DNA of 64,000 nt from Nonomuraea fuscirosea. GTDB lineage: Bacteria; Actinomycetota; Actinomycetes; Streptosporangiales; Streptosporangiaceae. The notes under the pieces were generated by a model. That model was given only the letters and a program-made list of their open reading frames with translations. It made no database searches and was not told where the DNA came from. Position numbers and translations under genes: made by a program. The stretch spans positions 248,001 through 312,000 of the forward strand of contig NZ_PVNG01000007.1 in assembly GCF_003001935.1 (NCBI RefSeq), written 5' to 3'. Positions 8,970 to 18,982 of the stretch are shown here, in pieces (positions within the stretch are counted from its first letter, which is position 1; each line of letters opens with the position of its first letter).

Positions 8970-9758
8970 TTACGCGTACGGGAAGGCGATGATGCCCTTG
9001 GCCACCAGGCGCACGTACAGGTCGGCGCCCATGACCGAGAACATCGAGGCCCACGCGAGGGGTTGGTGCTTGGCGTTGAGCTTGGACACGAACGTCCAGG
9101 CCCGGTACCGCAGCGGGTGACGGGAGAAGTGGTTGAGCCTGCCCGCGGTGATGTGCCGGCAGGAGTGGCACGACAGCGTGTAGGCGTTGATGAGGACGGC
9201 GTTGGCGATCAGGATCCAGCTGCCCAGGCCGAGCGGCTTGTGCACCACCGCCAGCACGGCGTCGTAGGCCAGGATGAGGCCGATCACGATGGCCGCGTAG
9301 AAGAAGTACCTGTGGATGTTCTGCATGATCAGCGGGAAGCGCCGCTCACCGGTGTACTTCCCGTGCGGCTCCTGCACGGCGCAGGCCGGCGGCGAGAGCC
9401 AGAAGGAGCGGTAGTAGGACTTGCGGTAGTAATAGCAGGTCAGCCGGAACCCACCGGGCAGGGCCAGGATGAGCAGCCCCGGCGACAGCGTGTACCAGTC
9501 GCCGATCGGCGCCCAGCCGAACAGCTGCGCCCCTTCGGGACACGTGACCGCGGCCAGGCAGGGCGAGGCGAACGGGGCGATGTAGGGATCGACGAAGATG
9601 CTGTTGTCGATGATCGCCCATACACCGTAGACAAGGAATGAGCTGAGCCCGAAGAACGTCACGAGCGGGACCAGCCACCATCTGTCCGTACGCAGGGTGC
9701 GCACCTTGACTTGCGCACGCTGCCGGCGGACCGGGGCTTCGGGCGTCGTCTGGGTCAT
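8970..9758 (-). CDS. sdhC: Succinate dehydrogenase membrane anchor, Sdh1 type
   Basis: This 262-aa membrane protein has about five hydrophobic segments. His and Cys residues suitable for heme or metal are present (QNIHRYFF, SCHSCRHITAGRLNHFSRHPLRYR). It is unlike the classical SdhC at 13853 and matches the large single anchor found in mycobacterial Sdh1 operons. The frame is open further upstream, but ATG 9758 follows GGAGAGG and gives the sensible start MTQTTPEAP. It is first in the sdhC-sdhA-sdhB operon, with two Crp-like boxes about 140-180 nt upstream. Confidence 0.85.
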   Translation of the reverse strand: MTQTTPEAPVRRQRAQVKVRTLRTDRWWLVPLVTFFGLSSFLVYGVWAIIDNSIFVDPYIAPFASPCLAAVTCPEGAQLFGWAPIGDWYTLSPGLLILALPGGFRLTCYYYRKSYYRSFWLSPPACAVQEPHGKYTGERRFPLIMQNIHRYFFYAAIVIGLILAYDAVLAVVHKPLGLGSWILIANAVLINAYTLSCHSCRHITAGRLNHFSRHPLRYRAWTFVSKLNAKHQPLAWASMFSVMGADLYVRLVAKGIIAFPYA

Positions 9759-9892
9759 CGCGGACCTCTCCACCTCCCGCGGACCCTTAGCGCAGGGGGT
9801 CCGTGGTTTCGTTTCACTGGGCGCGCTCTTAGGGCGGGATCCGCTCGGGCGCGCGTTGGTGGGGGATACGTTACGACGACGGGATCGACATT

Positions 9893-9908
9893 TGTGAGCG
9901 GGGTCACT
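9893..9908. promoter_or_regulatory. Crp/GlxR-like box 1 upstream of sdh1
   Basis: The sequence TGTGA-GCGGGG-TCACT matches the TGTGA-N6-TCACA consensus of Crp-family regulators at nine of ten half-site bases. It lies in the leader of the sdh1 operon, centred about 142 nt upstream of sdhC. Binding is inferred from the match. Confidence 0.6.
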
Positions 9909-9927
9909 CACTTTTTCGATGACTAGC

Positions 9928-9943
9928 TGTGATTCCTGTCACG
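9928..9943. promoter_or_regulatory. Crp/GlxR-like box 2 upstream of sdh1
   Basis: A second match, TGTGA-TTCCTG-TCACG, lies 35 bp from the first (centre to centre), again with nine of ten consensus half-site bases. It ends 8 nt from the 3' end of the response regulator gene, so the likely target is the sdh1 operon. Confidence 0.6.
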
Positions 9944-9950
9944 TAGCCCG

Positions 9951-10400
9951 TCAGAGGGGCTGTTCCAGGGGCGGTAACTTCACCACTGTCACGAAAAAGT
10001 TATCGATCTGCCGGACAACGCGAATAAATTGCTCGAAGTCCACTGGCTTCGATACATATGCGTTCGCGTGCAGCCGGTAGCTGAGGAGGATGTCCTCCTC
10101 CGCCTCGGACGTCGTCAGGATCACCACCGGGATCGTGCGTAACTCGGCGTCGGCCTTCACCTCCTCCAGCACCTCCATGCCGCTCATCCTGGGCAGGTTG
10201 AGGTCGAGCAGGACCAGGTCGGGGCGCGGCGCGCCGGCGTAGTCGCCCTCCCGGCGCAGGTAGGCCATCGCCTGCTCGCCGTCGTTGACCACGTTGAGCC
10301 GGTTGCGCACCTTGTTGAGGTCGAACGCCTCCCTGGTGAGCAGGATGTCGCCCTGGTCGTCCTCCACCAGGAGCACCTCGATCGGCCGCCAGTCGTTCAT
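9951..10400 (-). CDS. Single-domain response regulator (REC only)
   Basis: This 149-aa receiver protein has the acidic pair in LLVEDDQGD, the phospho-acceptor Asp of LVLLDLNLPRMSG, the Thr of VVILTTSE and the Lys of VSKPVDF. It has no output domain, so it resembles Rcp1-type regulators that signal by protein contact. ATG 10400 overlaps the kinase stop (ATGA). It is the last gene of a coupled REC-PP2C / kinase / receiver operon, so the kinase is the probable phosphodonor. Confidence 0.88.
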   Translation of the reverse strand: MNDWRPIEVLLVEDDQGDILLTREAFDLNKVRNRLNVVNDGEQAMAYLRREGDYAGAPRPDLVLLDLNLPRMSGMEVLEEVKADAELRTIPVVILTTSEAEEDILLSYRLHANAYVSKPVDFEQFIRVVRQIDNFFVTVVKLPPLEQPL

Positions 10401-11581
10401 CGCTCGTCTCCCGCGGCGGGCAGCGTCCATCGGAACGTCGCGCCGTGCCCGTCCCCGGCTCCGTCCCCGTCTGCGTCTCCGTCTACGTCTACGTCTCGGT
10501 CTCCGTCGAGCCAGAGCGTCCCGCCGTGATACTCGACGATCTTGCGGCAGAGCGCCAGTCCGATGCCGGTGCCCGGGTAGACGTCGCGCGGGTGCAGCCG
10601 CTGGAAGATGAGGAAGATGCGGTCGGCGTACTTGGGCTCGACCCCGATGCCGTTGTCGGAGCAGCTGAACTCCCACCGGTCTCCGTCGCGCCTGACCCCG
10701 ATGTGCACGCGCGGCGGATCCTCGGCGCGGAACTTGACCGCGTTCTCGATGAGGTTCTGGAAGAGCTGGGTGAGCTGCACCTGGTTGCCGACGACGCGGG
10801 GCAGCTCGTCCCGGGTGACGGTGGCGCCGGTGTCCTCGATCGTGGCCGAGAGGTTCTCCAGCGCCCGGTCCAGCGCCGTGCCCGACTCGGTCTCGGCCTT
10901 CTCGCCGGTGACCCGGCCGACGCGGGAGAAGTCGAGCAGGTCGTTGATCAGCAGCTGCATGCGTTTGGCGCCGTCCACCGCGTAGTTGATGTACTGCCTG
11001 GCCCGCTCGTCGAGCTGGTCGCCGTAGCGCTGCTCCAGCATCTGCGTGAAGCTGGCCACCTTGCGCAGCGGCTCCTGGAGGTCGTGGCTGGCGACGTACG
11101 CGAACTGTTCCAGCTCGCTGTTGGACCGGCTCAGCTCCTCGGTCTGGTCGGCGGCCGTGCGCCAGGCCGAGACGATGCGGGCGCGCATGGAGTCGATGTG
11201 GCTGGACAGCTCGGCCAGCTCAAGGGGCCTGTCGACGTGCAGGTCGCGGTCGAAGTCGCCGCCGGCGACGGTACGGACCTGCTCGGTGAGCTGGCCGATG
11301 GGCTTGAGCACGGCGTAGCGCACGATCACGGCCAGCCCGACGCCGCAGGCGAGCAGGAGGGCGAAGACCACGATCAGGGCCACGGTCAGTCGCTCGATCT
11401 GCGCGGCCACCTCGGGCCGCGGGTTGAGTTCGGCGGTCCTCGCGGTCATCGTCATGACGATGACGACCCCGGCGACGAAGGTGAGGCCGGCCACCGTCGC
11501 GGTGGCCAGGAACCAGTGGGCGACGGGCACCCGGCCCAGGCCGATCGGCTGCTTGGGAGGGGGAAGGGGATGGATCGTCAT
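10397..11581 (-). CDS. Membrane sensor histidine kinase with HAMP domain
   Basis: This 394-aa kinase has two N-terminal membrane segments (about 28-50 and 72-95) with only a short loop between them. A HAMP linker, a coiled segment, a HisKA domain (ASHDLQEPLRK, phospho-His near residue 165) and an ATPase domain follow (N box NLIENAVKF, G1 DNGIGV, G2 GTGIGLAL). The small loop suggests it senses the membrane or a partner more than a ligand outside. It overlaps both neighbours by 4 nt. An Asp/Gly repeat coded by a hexamer tract at about 10,474-10,515 interrupts the end of the ATPase domain. Confidence 0.88.
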   Translation of the reverse strand: MTIHPLPPPKQPIGLGRVPVAHWFLATATVAGLTFVAGVVIVMTMTARTAELNPRPEVAAQIERLTVALIVVFALLLACGVGLAVIVRYAVLKPIGQLTEQVRTVAGGDFDRDLHVDRPLELAELSSHIDSMRARIVSAWRTAADQTEELSRSNSELEQFAYVASHDLQEPLRKVASFTQMLEQRYGDQLDERARQYINYAVDGAKRMQLLINDLLDFSRVGRVTGEKAETESGTALDRALENLSATIEDTGATVTRDELPRVVGNQVQLTQLFQNLIENAVKFRAEDPPRVHIGVRRDGDRWEFSCSDNGIGVEPKYADRIFLIFQRLHPRDVYPGTGIGLALCRKIVEYHGGTLWLDGDRDVDVDGDADGDGAGDGHGATFRWTLPAAGDER

Positions 11582-12711
11582 GTGATGCACCTCCGCACCA
11601 TGACCACGGCCAGGTCGTCGCTGAGCGTGCCCACGTGGCTGATGAGCCGGTCGAGGTCGATGGCGCCGTGCTCGCGTACCAGGTCGAGCAGGCCCTCCAC
11701 GCCGAGCAGCCGGCTCGGCTCGCCGACGGCGGCCTCGATCAGGCCGTCGGTGTAGAGCATCATCGACCACTCCGTGCCCAGTGGGACGTCGATGACCGCC
11801 CACTCCGCGTCGGCGAAGATGCCGAGCGGCGGGCCGGAGGGTGTCTCGGTCACCACCCGCACCTCCCCGTCGCGCACCAGCAGCGGCGGCGGATGGCCGA
11901 CCACGCGCATCGTGGCGTGGCTCAGGTCGGGGCTGATCGTGGCCGTGCACAGCGTGGTGAAGATCTCGGGGGCCTTGCGCTCGGCCCGCAGCAGGGTGTC
12001 GAGCGTCCGCAGCAGCGTGTCGTCCGGCTGCCCGGCCAGGACCAGCGTGCGCCAGGCGATGCGCAGCGCCACGCCGAGCGCGGCCTCGTCGGGGCCGTGG
12101 CCGCACACGTCGCCGATCACCATGTGCACGGAGCCGTCCGGCGTCTGCACGGTGTCGAAGAAGTCGCCGGCCAGGGTGCCGCCGCTGCCCGGCAGGTAGC
12201 GGGTGACGTGTTCGATGGCGGACGAGCGCAGCAGCGGGCCGGGCAGCAGGGCGCTCTCCAGCCGCGCGTTCTCCTGGGCCGTCAGCTCGGCCTGGACGAG
12301 TTTGAGCTGGGCCAGGTCGGCGCGCTTGCGCTCCATCGCGTACCGGATGGACCTGGCCAGCAGCCGGGCGTCCACGTCGCCCTTGACCAGGTAGTCCTGG
12401 GCTCCCGACTGCACGGCGGCGACGCCGACGTGGACGTCCCTCAGTCCGGTGAGCACCAGCACCGCCGTGTGCGGCGCCAGCGCCAGCACCTCCTCCAGCG
12501 CCTCCAGCCGGCTGGCGTCGGGCAGGGAGAGGTCGACGAGCACACACTGGATCTGGGGGGTCAGCTGCTCCTTGGCCTCGCGCAGGTTGCGCGCCCTGAA
12601 GATGCGCGGCGGTGCCTGGGCCTGGTTGAGCAACTCCTCGACGAGGAACGCGTCGCCGTCGTCGTCCTCGATGAGCAGCAGCGTGAGCGTCTGCGAAAGG
12701 TTCGCCGTCAA
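11578..12711 (-). CDS. Receiver-PP2C (SpoIIE/RsbU-like) phosphatase
   Basis: This 377-aa protein has an N-terminal receiver domain (LLLIEDDDGDAF, acceptor Asp in CVLVDLSLPDAS, Lys in YLVKGD). A coiled linker then leads to a PP2C-type phosphatase (GGTLAGDFFD, VIGDVCGHGPDEA, MMLYTDGLIEA, SDDLAVVMV) with the expected metal-binding Asp residues. Such phosphatases usually dephosphorylate anti-sigma antagonists, so the operon may feed a partner-switch stress pathway. The TTG start is supported by GGAGAGG eight bases upstream; its stop overlaps the kinase start. No anti-sigma or antagonist gene lies nearby. Confidence 0.85.
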   Translation of the reverse strand: MTANLSQTLTLLLIEDDDGDAFLVEELLNQAQAPPRIFRARNLREAKEQLTPQIQCVLVDLSLPDASRLEALEEVLALAPHTAVLVLTGLRDVHVGVAAVQSGAQDYLVKGDVDARLLARSIRYAMERKRADLAQLKLVQAELTAQENARLESALLPGPLLRSSAIEHVTRYLPGSGGTLAGDFFDTVQTPDGSVHMVIGDVCGHGPDEAALGVALRIAWRTLVLAGQPDDTLLRTLDTLLRAERKAPEIFTTLCTATISPDLSHATMRVVGHPPPLLVRDGEVRVVTETPSGPPLGIFADAEWAVIDVPLGTEWSMMLYTDGLIEAAVGEPSRLLGVEGLLDLVREHGAIDLDRLISHVGTLSDDLAVVMVRRCIT

Positions 12712-12738
12712 AAGGCCTCTCCGATTAGGACCGCTAGA

Positions 12739-12834
12739 TGCTCATTCTGCGATGACTTCAACCCCTTGCGGAAGCGGGCCCTCGTGACCGGCTTCCGCGA
12801 TGAGTTCGACCCCTTGCGGAAGCGTCCCTTCGTG
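12739..12834. repeat. 48-bp imperfect tandem duplication in lysR 3' end
   Basis: Two adjacent units of about 48 bp share the core GACCCCTTGCGGAAGCG-type sequence and code for HEGTLPQGVELIAEA and HEGPLPQGVEVIAE. The unit is a multiple of three, so the frame is kept. Confidence 0.75.
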
Positions 12835-13719
12835 ATCTGCTTCCAGGACGAAGGAGAGCAGGGTCTGTCTGAACGCCTGCGCGGCCCTGGTCGGCTCGAC
12901 GTCCTTGCGGTGGGCCAGCGCGATCGTCCGGCTGAGCCCGGGTGGCGCGAGCGGCGTGCCCAGCAGGCCGGGCCGCCCGTCGAGGACCATCGACGGCACC
13001 ACGGCCACGCCCAGTCCGGCTTCCACGAACCGTAGCACGGCGTCCATCTCCCCACCTTGGACCGCGAACCGGGGCTCGAAGCCCGCCTGCCGGCACGCCG
13101 CCAGCGTCGCCTCGCGCACGTCGTAGCCGCGCCTGAACATCACCATCGCCCGGCCGCGCAGGTCCTCGATCCGCAGGTAGGGGCCCTTGATCTGCTCGTG
13201 GGACGGGGCGACGACGACGAGGTTCTCGCGCAGGATCTCCTCGGTCACCAGCGAGGGGTCGTCGCTCTGCAGCGGCATGATGATCAGCGACAGGTCGAGC
13301 TGCCCCCTGGCCAGCGCCCTGATCAGGTCACGCGAGCCGCCCTCCTCCACCAGCAGCTCGATCCCCGGGTACGCGCGATGGAAGCGGGCCAGTGCGTCGG
13401 CCAGCAGCCCCGCGCACAGGGAGGGCGTCGCCCCCAGCCGCACCCGGCCGCGGCGCAGCCCGGCCAGCTCGGCCACCTCCTGCCTGGCGGTGTCGGCGTC
13501 GGCCAGGATCCGGCGGGCCAGCGGCAGCAGCGCCTCGCCGGCCGCGGTCAGCGTCACGTTGCCGCGCGCCCGCGAGAACAGGGGCGCGCCGAGATCGGTC
13601 TCCAGGGCCTTGATCTGCTTGCTCAGCGACGGCTGCGCGACCCGCATGCGCTCGGCCGCCTGGGTGAAGTGCCTGGCCTCCGCCACCGCGACGAAGTACG
13701 CGAGCTGCTGGAACTGCAT
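12742..13719 (-). CDS. LysR-family regulator, probable regulator of sdh2
   Basis: This 325-aa protein has a standard N-terminal winged HTH (FTQAAERMRVAQPSLSKQIKALE) and a periplasmic-binding-like effector domain. It is divergent from the Bacillus-type sdhCAB operon, and a T-N11-A dyad lies between the two. The last 30 residues are an imperfect tandem copy of HEGTLPQGVELIAE, matching a 48-bp duplication in the DNA at the 3' end. A LysR gene next to sdhCAB fits a local regulator; the effector is unknown. Confidence 0.88.
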   Translation of the reverse strand: MQFQQLAYFVAVAEARHFTQAAERMRVAQPSLSKQIKALETDLGAPLFSRARGNVTLTAAGEALLPLARRILADADTARQEVAELAGLRRGRVRLGATPSLCAGLLADALARFHRAYPGIELLVEEGGSRDLIRALARGQLDLSLIIMPLQSDDPSLVTEEILRENLVVVAPSHEQIKGPYLRIEDLRGRAMVMFRRGYDVREATLAACRQAGFEPRFAVQGGEMDAVLRFVEAGLGVAVVPSMVLDGRPGLLGTPLAPPGLSRTIALAHRKDVEPTRAAQAFRQTLLSFVLEADHEGTLPQGVELIAEAGHEGPLPQGVEVIAE

Positions 13720-13779
13720 GTGATTTTCCTCGCACCGGCCCGGCGTAAGGCGACGATAAAAGCCGCGCCTTGCCTCATC

Positions 13780-13794
13780 ATAGCCCGTGGCTAT
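13780..13794. promoter_or_regulatory. LysR box (T-N11-A dyad) of sdh2
   Basis: The sequence ATAGCC-CGT-GGCTAT is a perfect 15-bp dyad that contains the T-N11-A pattern of LysR-type recognition sites. Its centre (13787) is about 66 bp before the predicted sdhC transcript start, the classical place for such a site. Confidence 0.65.
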
Positions 13795-13815
13795 CGAAAC
13801 CAGATCTGTGATGAC

Positions 13816-13845
13816 TTGGACGGATCAATGCTGGATACCTAGCGT
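13816..13845 (+). promoter_or_regulatory. Predicted leaderless promoter of sdh2
   Basis: TTGGAC (13816-13821), an 18-nt spacer and TAGCGT (13840-13845) place the transcript start at about 13852-13853, on the GTG start codon itself. This suggests leaderless translation, common in actinobacteria. Confidence 0.5.
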
Positions 13846-13852
13846 CGATGAC

Positions 13853-14598
13853 GTGACTGCCACGATAGAGCGCGGTGCCGCCACCGCGTCTGTTACCCCT
13901 CCCCGTAAGGCCCCGACGAGGAAGAAGCCGGGCGGGTTCCTGGGCTCCTCGAACGGCAAGAAAGCCGTCATGGCCGTCACGGGCGCCGTGATGGTGCTCT
14001 TCCTGCTCGGCCACATGCTCGGCAACCTCAAGATCTTCTTCGGCCGCGAGTCCTTCAACGACTACGCCCACGCGCTGCGCACGCTGCTGGAGCCGCTCGT
14101 TCCCTACCGCACGCTGCTGACGCTCGTGGAGATCGCCCTCGTGGCCTCGGTCGGCCTGCACATGTGGGCCGCGATCTCGCTGTCCCGCCGCGCCGGCAAG
14201 GCCAGGCCGGTCAAGTACGTGGCCAAGAAGTCGCAGGCCGGCGGCTACACCACGCACATCATGCGCTGGGGCGGCGTGACGATCGTGCTGTTCGTGATCT
14301 GGCATCTGCTCGACCTGACGTTCGGCGTGGTGAACCCGAAGGGCTTCGACGCGGCCCCCGCCGACCGGATGATCGCCGGCTTCGAGGTCTCCCGCTGGTG
14401 GGTGACGCTGATCTACGTGGTCGCCGTCGTCATGGTCGGCCTGCACCTGCGGCACGGCCTCTGGAGCGCCTTCCAGACCCTCGGCTGGGCCGGCCACGGC
14501 CGCTACCGGCTGCTGCGCGCGTCGGCCGCCCTGGTCTCCGCGGTCCTGGTCATCGGCTTCCTGGCCCCGCCCCTCGCGATCACGTTCGGAGTTGTCAA

Positions 14599-14602
<4 letters not shown>
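13853..14602 (+). CDS. sdhC: Succinate dehydrogenase cytochrome b subunit, Bacillus type
   Basis: This protein of about 249 residues has five membrane segments (starting at KKAVMAVTGAVMVLFLLGHM). It has conserved histidines for two b hemes, in LLGHMLGN, VGLHMWAA, FVIWHLLD and GLHLRHGLW. That pattern is the B. subtilis-like single-anchor cytochrome b558 family. A frame opens upstream at GTG 13787, but that codon lies inside the LysR box. GTG 13853 sits at the predicted transcript start and is preferred. The stop overlaps sdhA (GTGA). Confidence 0.88.
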
Positions 14603-16520
<1,918 letters not shown>

Positions 16521-16524
<4 letters not shown>

Positions 16525-17261
16525 ACCTGACCTTGCGCGTCTGGCGGCAGAGCAGCCCCTCCGACGCCGGACGCATGGTGACGTACAGGGTGGAGGACGT
16601 CTCCCCTGACATGTCCTTCCTGGAGATGCTCGACGTGCTCAACGAGCGCCTCATCCTGGAGGGCGACGACCCGATCGCGTTCGACCACGACTGCCGCGAG
16701 GGCATCTGCGGCATGTGCGGCATGGTCATCAACGGCGTGGCCCACGGCGAGCAGCGCGCCACCACGACGTGCCAGCTCCACATGCGCCACTTCGAGGACG
16801 GCGCCGAGATCACCATCGAGCCGTGGCGCGCGGCCCCGTTCCCGGTCGTCAAGGACCTGGTCGTGGACCGCAGCGCGTTCGACCGGATCATCCAGGCGGG
16901 CGGCTTCGTCTCGGTCCCGGCCGGCTCCGCGCCCGACGCCCACAGCATCCCGGTGCGCAAGGAGGACGCGGACTCGGCCTTCGACGCGGCCACCTGCATC
17001 GGCTGCGGCGCCTGCGTGGCGGCCTGCCCCAACGGCTCGGCCTCCCTCTTCACCGCCGCCAAGATCACCCACCTGAGTCTGCTCCCGCAGGGCCAGCCCG
17101 AGCGCCTCACCCGCGCGAAGGCCATGGTGGACCAGATGGACGCGGAGGGCTTCGGCGGCTGCACCAACACGGGCGAGTGCACGGCGGTGTGCCCGAAGGG
17201 CATCCCCCTGGACACGATCGCCCAGATGAACAGCGACTACCTGAAGGCGAACGCCAAGTAG
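16521..17261 (+). CDS. sdhB: Succinate dehydrogenase iron-sulfur subunit, Bacillus type
   Basis: This 246-aa subunit has 2Fe-2S cysteines in CREGICGMCGMVINGVAHG and a distal Cys in TTTCQ. The 4Fe-4S motif is CIGCGACVAACPNG, and the last motif is CTNTGECTAVCPKGIPL. It is the last gene of sdhCAB and is followed by a hairpin. It pairs with the adjacent flavoprotein and cytochrome b to feed electrons from succinate to menaquinone. Confidence 0.95.
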
Positions 17262-17273
17262 GAGCCGGTTCGG

Positions 17274-17310
17274 AATGATGGGCGCAACCATGACAGTTGC
17301 GCCCATCATT
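17274..17310 (+). terminator. Hairpin after sdhB2
   Basis: Perfect 15-bp arms AATGATGGGCGCAAC and its complement enclose a 7-nt loop, 12 nt after the sdhB stop. No clear T tract follows, so it may also be an RNA-stabilising hairpin. Confidence 0.65.
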
Positions 17311-17367
17311 ATGAGGACACACGATCGTGGCGTCCTGGCAGACTAGGTGGCCTGTGTTCGTGGCTTG

Positions 17368-17393
17368 ACTAGTATGCTGGCAAACATACTAGT
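17368..17393. promoter_or_regulatory. Perfect inverted repeat at the start of the ATPase gene
   Basis: Arms ACTAGTATG and CATACTAGT (9 bp, perfect) flank an 8-nt spacer, ending 3 nt before the GTG start. The repeat overlaps a likely promoter: TTGACT at 17365-17370 and TACTAG at 17387-17392, spaced 16 nt. A regulator bound here would block transcription, and the transcript would be leaderless. Confidence 0.6.
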
Positions 17394-17396
17394 TAG

Positions 17397-18905
17397 GTGA
17401 CGCCGATGCAGAAGCCGCAGCGGGTGCTGTCCAGGGACGCCGAGTGGGCGGCGCTGGAGCAGTTCGTCCGGCATCCCGATCCGCATCTTCGCCTGGGCGT
17501 GGTGTCCGGGCGGCGCAGGGTGGGCAAGAGTTTCGTCCTGCGCGCCCTGGCCGAGGCGAGCGGTGGTCTCTACGTGACCGCCGTCGCCGAGGAAGGGGTC
17601 GTGGCGTCGCGACGGCGGCTCGCGGGGGAGATCGCCCGATACGCGGGCATCGGGCGCGGGATGATCGCCGACGCGAGCTGGGAGGAGCTGCTCACGACGG
17701 CGATCGAGCTCACCTCCCGCCGGGCCGGTGCCGTGTTCGTCATCGATGAGTTGCCGTACTGGATGGGCCACTCTCCCGAGCTGCCGGGGCTGCTGCAGCT
17801 GCTCTATGACCGGTCCCAGGCGGGGGAGGGCGTGCCGGGCGGGCGCGTGATCGTCTGCGGGTCGGCCATGTCGGTGATGAACGAGCTGCTGTCCGGGACC
17901 AAGGCCCTGCGCGGGCGGGCGGCACTTGACCTGCGGCTGGCGCCGTTCGATCTCGGCACGACGGCCCGCCACTGGGGCATCGGCGATCCGGCCGCGGCCG
18001 TGCGGGTGCACGCGATCCTCGGCGGATCGCCCGGCTACCGCAACCTGGCCGGCGTTCCCGCTCCCCGCACGGTCGCGGACCTGGACGCGTGGGTGCCGGC
18101 CACCGTGCTCGATCCGCGGCAGGCGCTGTTCTCCGGCAGCGAGGCCGAGTATCTGCTGCGCGAGGATCCCAAGTTCAGCGGCAGCGCGCTGCACTACGCG
18201 ATCATCAACGCGGTCGCCGGCGGGGCGAGCGGCCCGGCGAAGATCGGCGGGCTGCTGGAGCAGCCGCGCACCGCGCTGGCCCGCCCGCTGGAGGCCCTGA
18301 CGAGCGCCGGATTCCTCCGGTACGACACCGATCCGCTGTGGGAGAGACGCCCGGTGATCACCGTGGTGGACCCCATCGTGCGCTTTCACAACCTGATCAC
18401 CGTGCCGCAGCGCGATCTCGTCGACACGGGGCAGTCGGCACAAGCCTGGCAGCGGTCGAGGCCGACGTTCGTGGCCGGCGTCCTGGGTCCCCACTTCGAG
18501 CAGTGCGCCCGAGACTGGCTACGCGGTCGGGCCGAGTTCCGGGGAGAGGCAGGCCTGGTGACGGCGACCGTCGTCAACGATCGGAAGGGGCGGGCCAAGC
18601 ACGAGATCGACGTCGTCGCGCTGGACAAGAGGGCGGGCCGGGCGCACATCACCGTCGTCGGCGAGGCCAAGGCGACCGTCACCCGGCGGACCATGGCCGA
18701 TCTGGACCGCCTGGACGGGCTGAAGGCGGTGCTGGCCGGGCAGGGGCACGACATCGCGTCGGCCGTCCTCGCGCTGTTCTCCCTGGAGGGTTTCCAGCCG
18801 GACCTCGCCGACGCGGCGCGGCGGAGGGGAGACGTGCTGCTGGTGGGAGTGCCTACGCTGGTCGAAGGTGCGGACCCCGTGGTGGTGCCGCGCCGAATTC
18901 TCTGA
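17397..18905 (+). CDS. Archaeal-type AAA ATPase with DUF234 C-terminal domain
   Basis: This 502-aa protein has an N-terminal ATPase (Walker A GRRRVGKSFVL, Walker B AVFVIDELPYW). A winged-helix middle part follows, then a C-terminal region (VVDPIVRFHNLI; EIDVVALDK; VVGEAKAT). That C-terminus resembles a DUF234 or restriction-endonuclease-like fold, with a possible D-x(n)-ExK motif (EIDVVA then GEAKAT). The family is found mostly in archaea and in scattered bacteria; its role is unknown, with DNA-linked or defence roles sometimes proposed. It stands alone with its own palindromic promoter. If the nuclease-like motif is real, this is an ATPase-nuclease fusion. Confidence 0.75.
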   Translation: MTPMQKPQRVLSRDAEWAALEQFVRHPDPHLRLGVVSGRRRVGKSFVLRALAEASGGLYVTAVAEEGVVASRRRLAGEIARYAGIGRGMIADASWEELLTTAIELTSRRAGAVFVIDELPYWMGHSPELPGLLQLLYDRSQAGEGVPGGRVIVCGSAMSVMNELLSGTKALRGRAALDLRLAPFDLGTTARHWGIGDPAAAVRVHAILGGSPGYRNLAGVPAPRTVADLDAWVPATVLDPRQALFSGSEAEYLLREDPKFSGSALHYAIINAVAGGASGPAKIGGLLEQPRTALARPLEALTSAGFLRYDTDPLWERRPVITVVDPIVRFHNLITVPQRDLVDTGQSAQAWQRSRPTFVAGVLGPHFEQCARDWLRGRAEFRGEAGLVTATVVNDRKGRAKHEIDVVALDKRAGRAHITVVGEAKATVTRRTMADLDRLDGLKAVLAGQGHDIASAVLALFSLEGFQPDLADAARRRGDVLLVGVPTLVEGADPVVVPRRIL

Positions 18906-18982
18906 GACGGGAGGTAACAACGGGCGGGATGTGGCCACTTCCTGGTGTCAGAAGAACGCATTCCGAACGAAGGGGCTGGGCG

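Noticed and set aside
13787..13852. Upstream GTG start of sdhC
   Set aside because: The codon lies within the LysR box and the added residues do not resemble SdhC N-termini.
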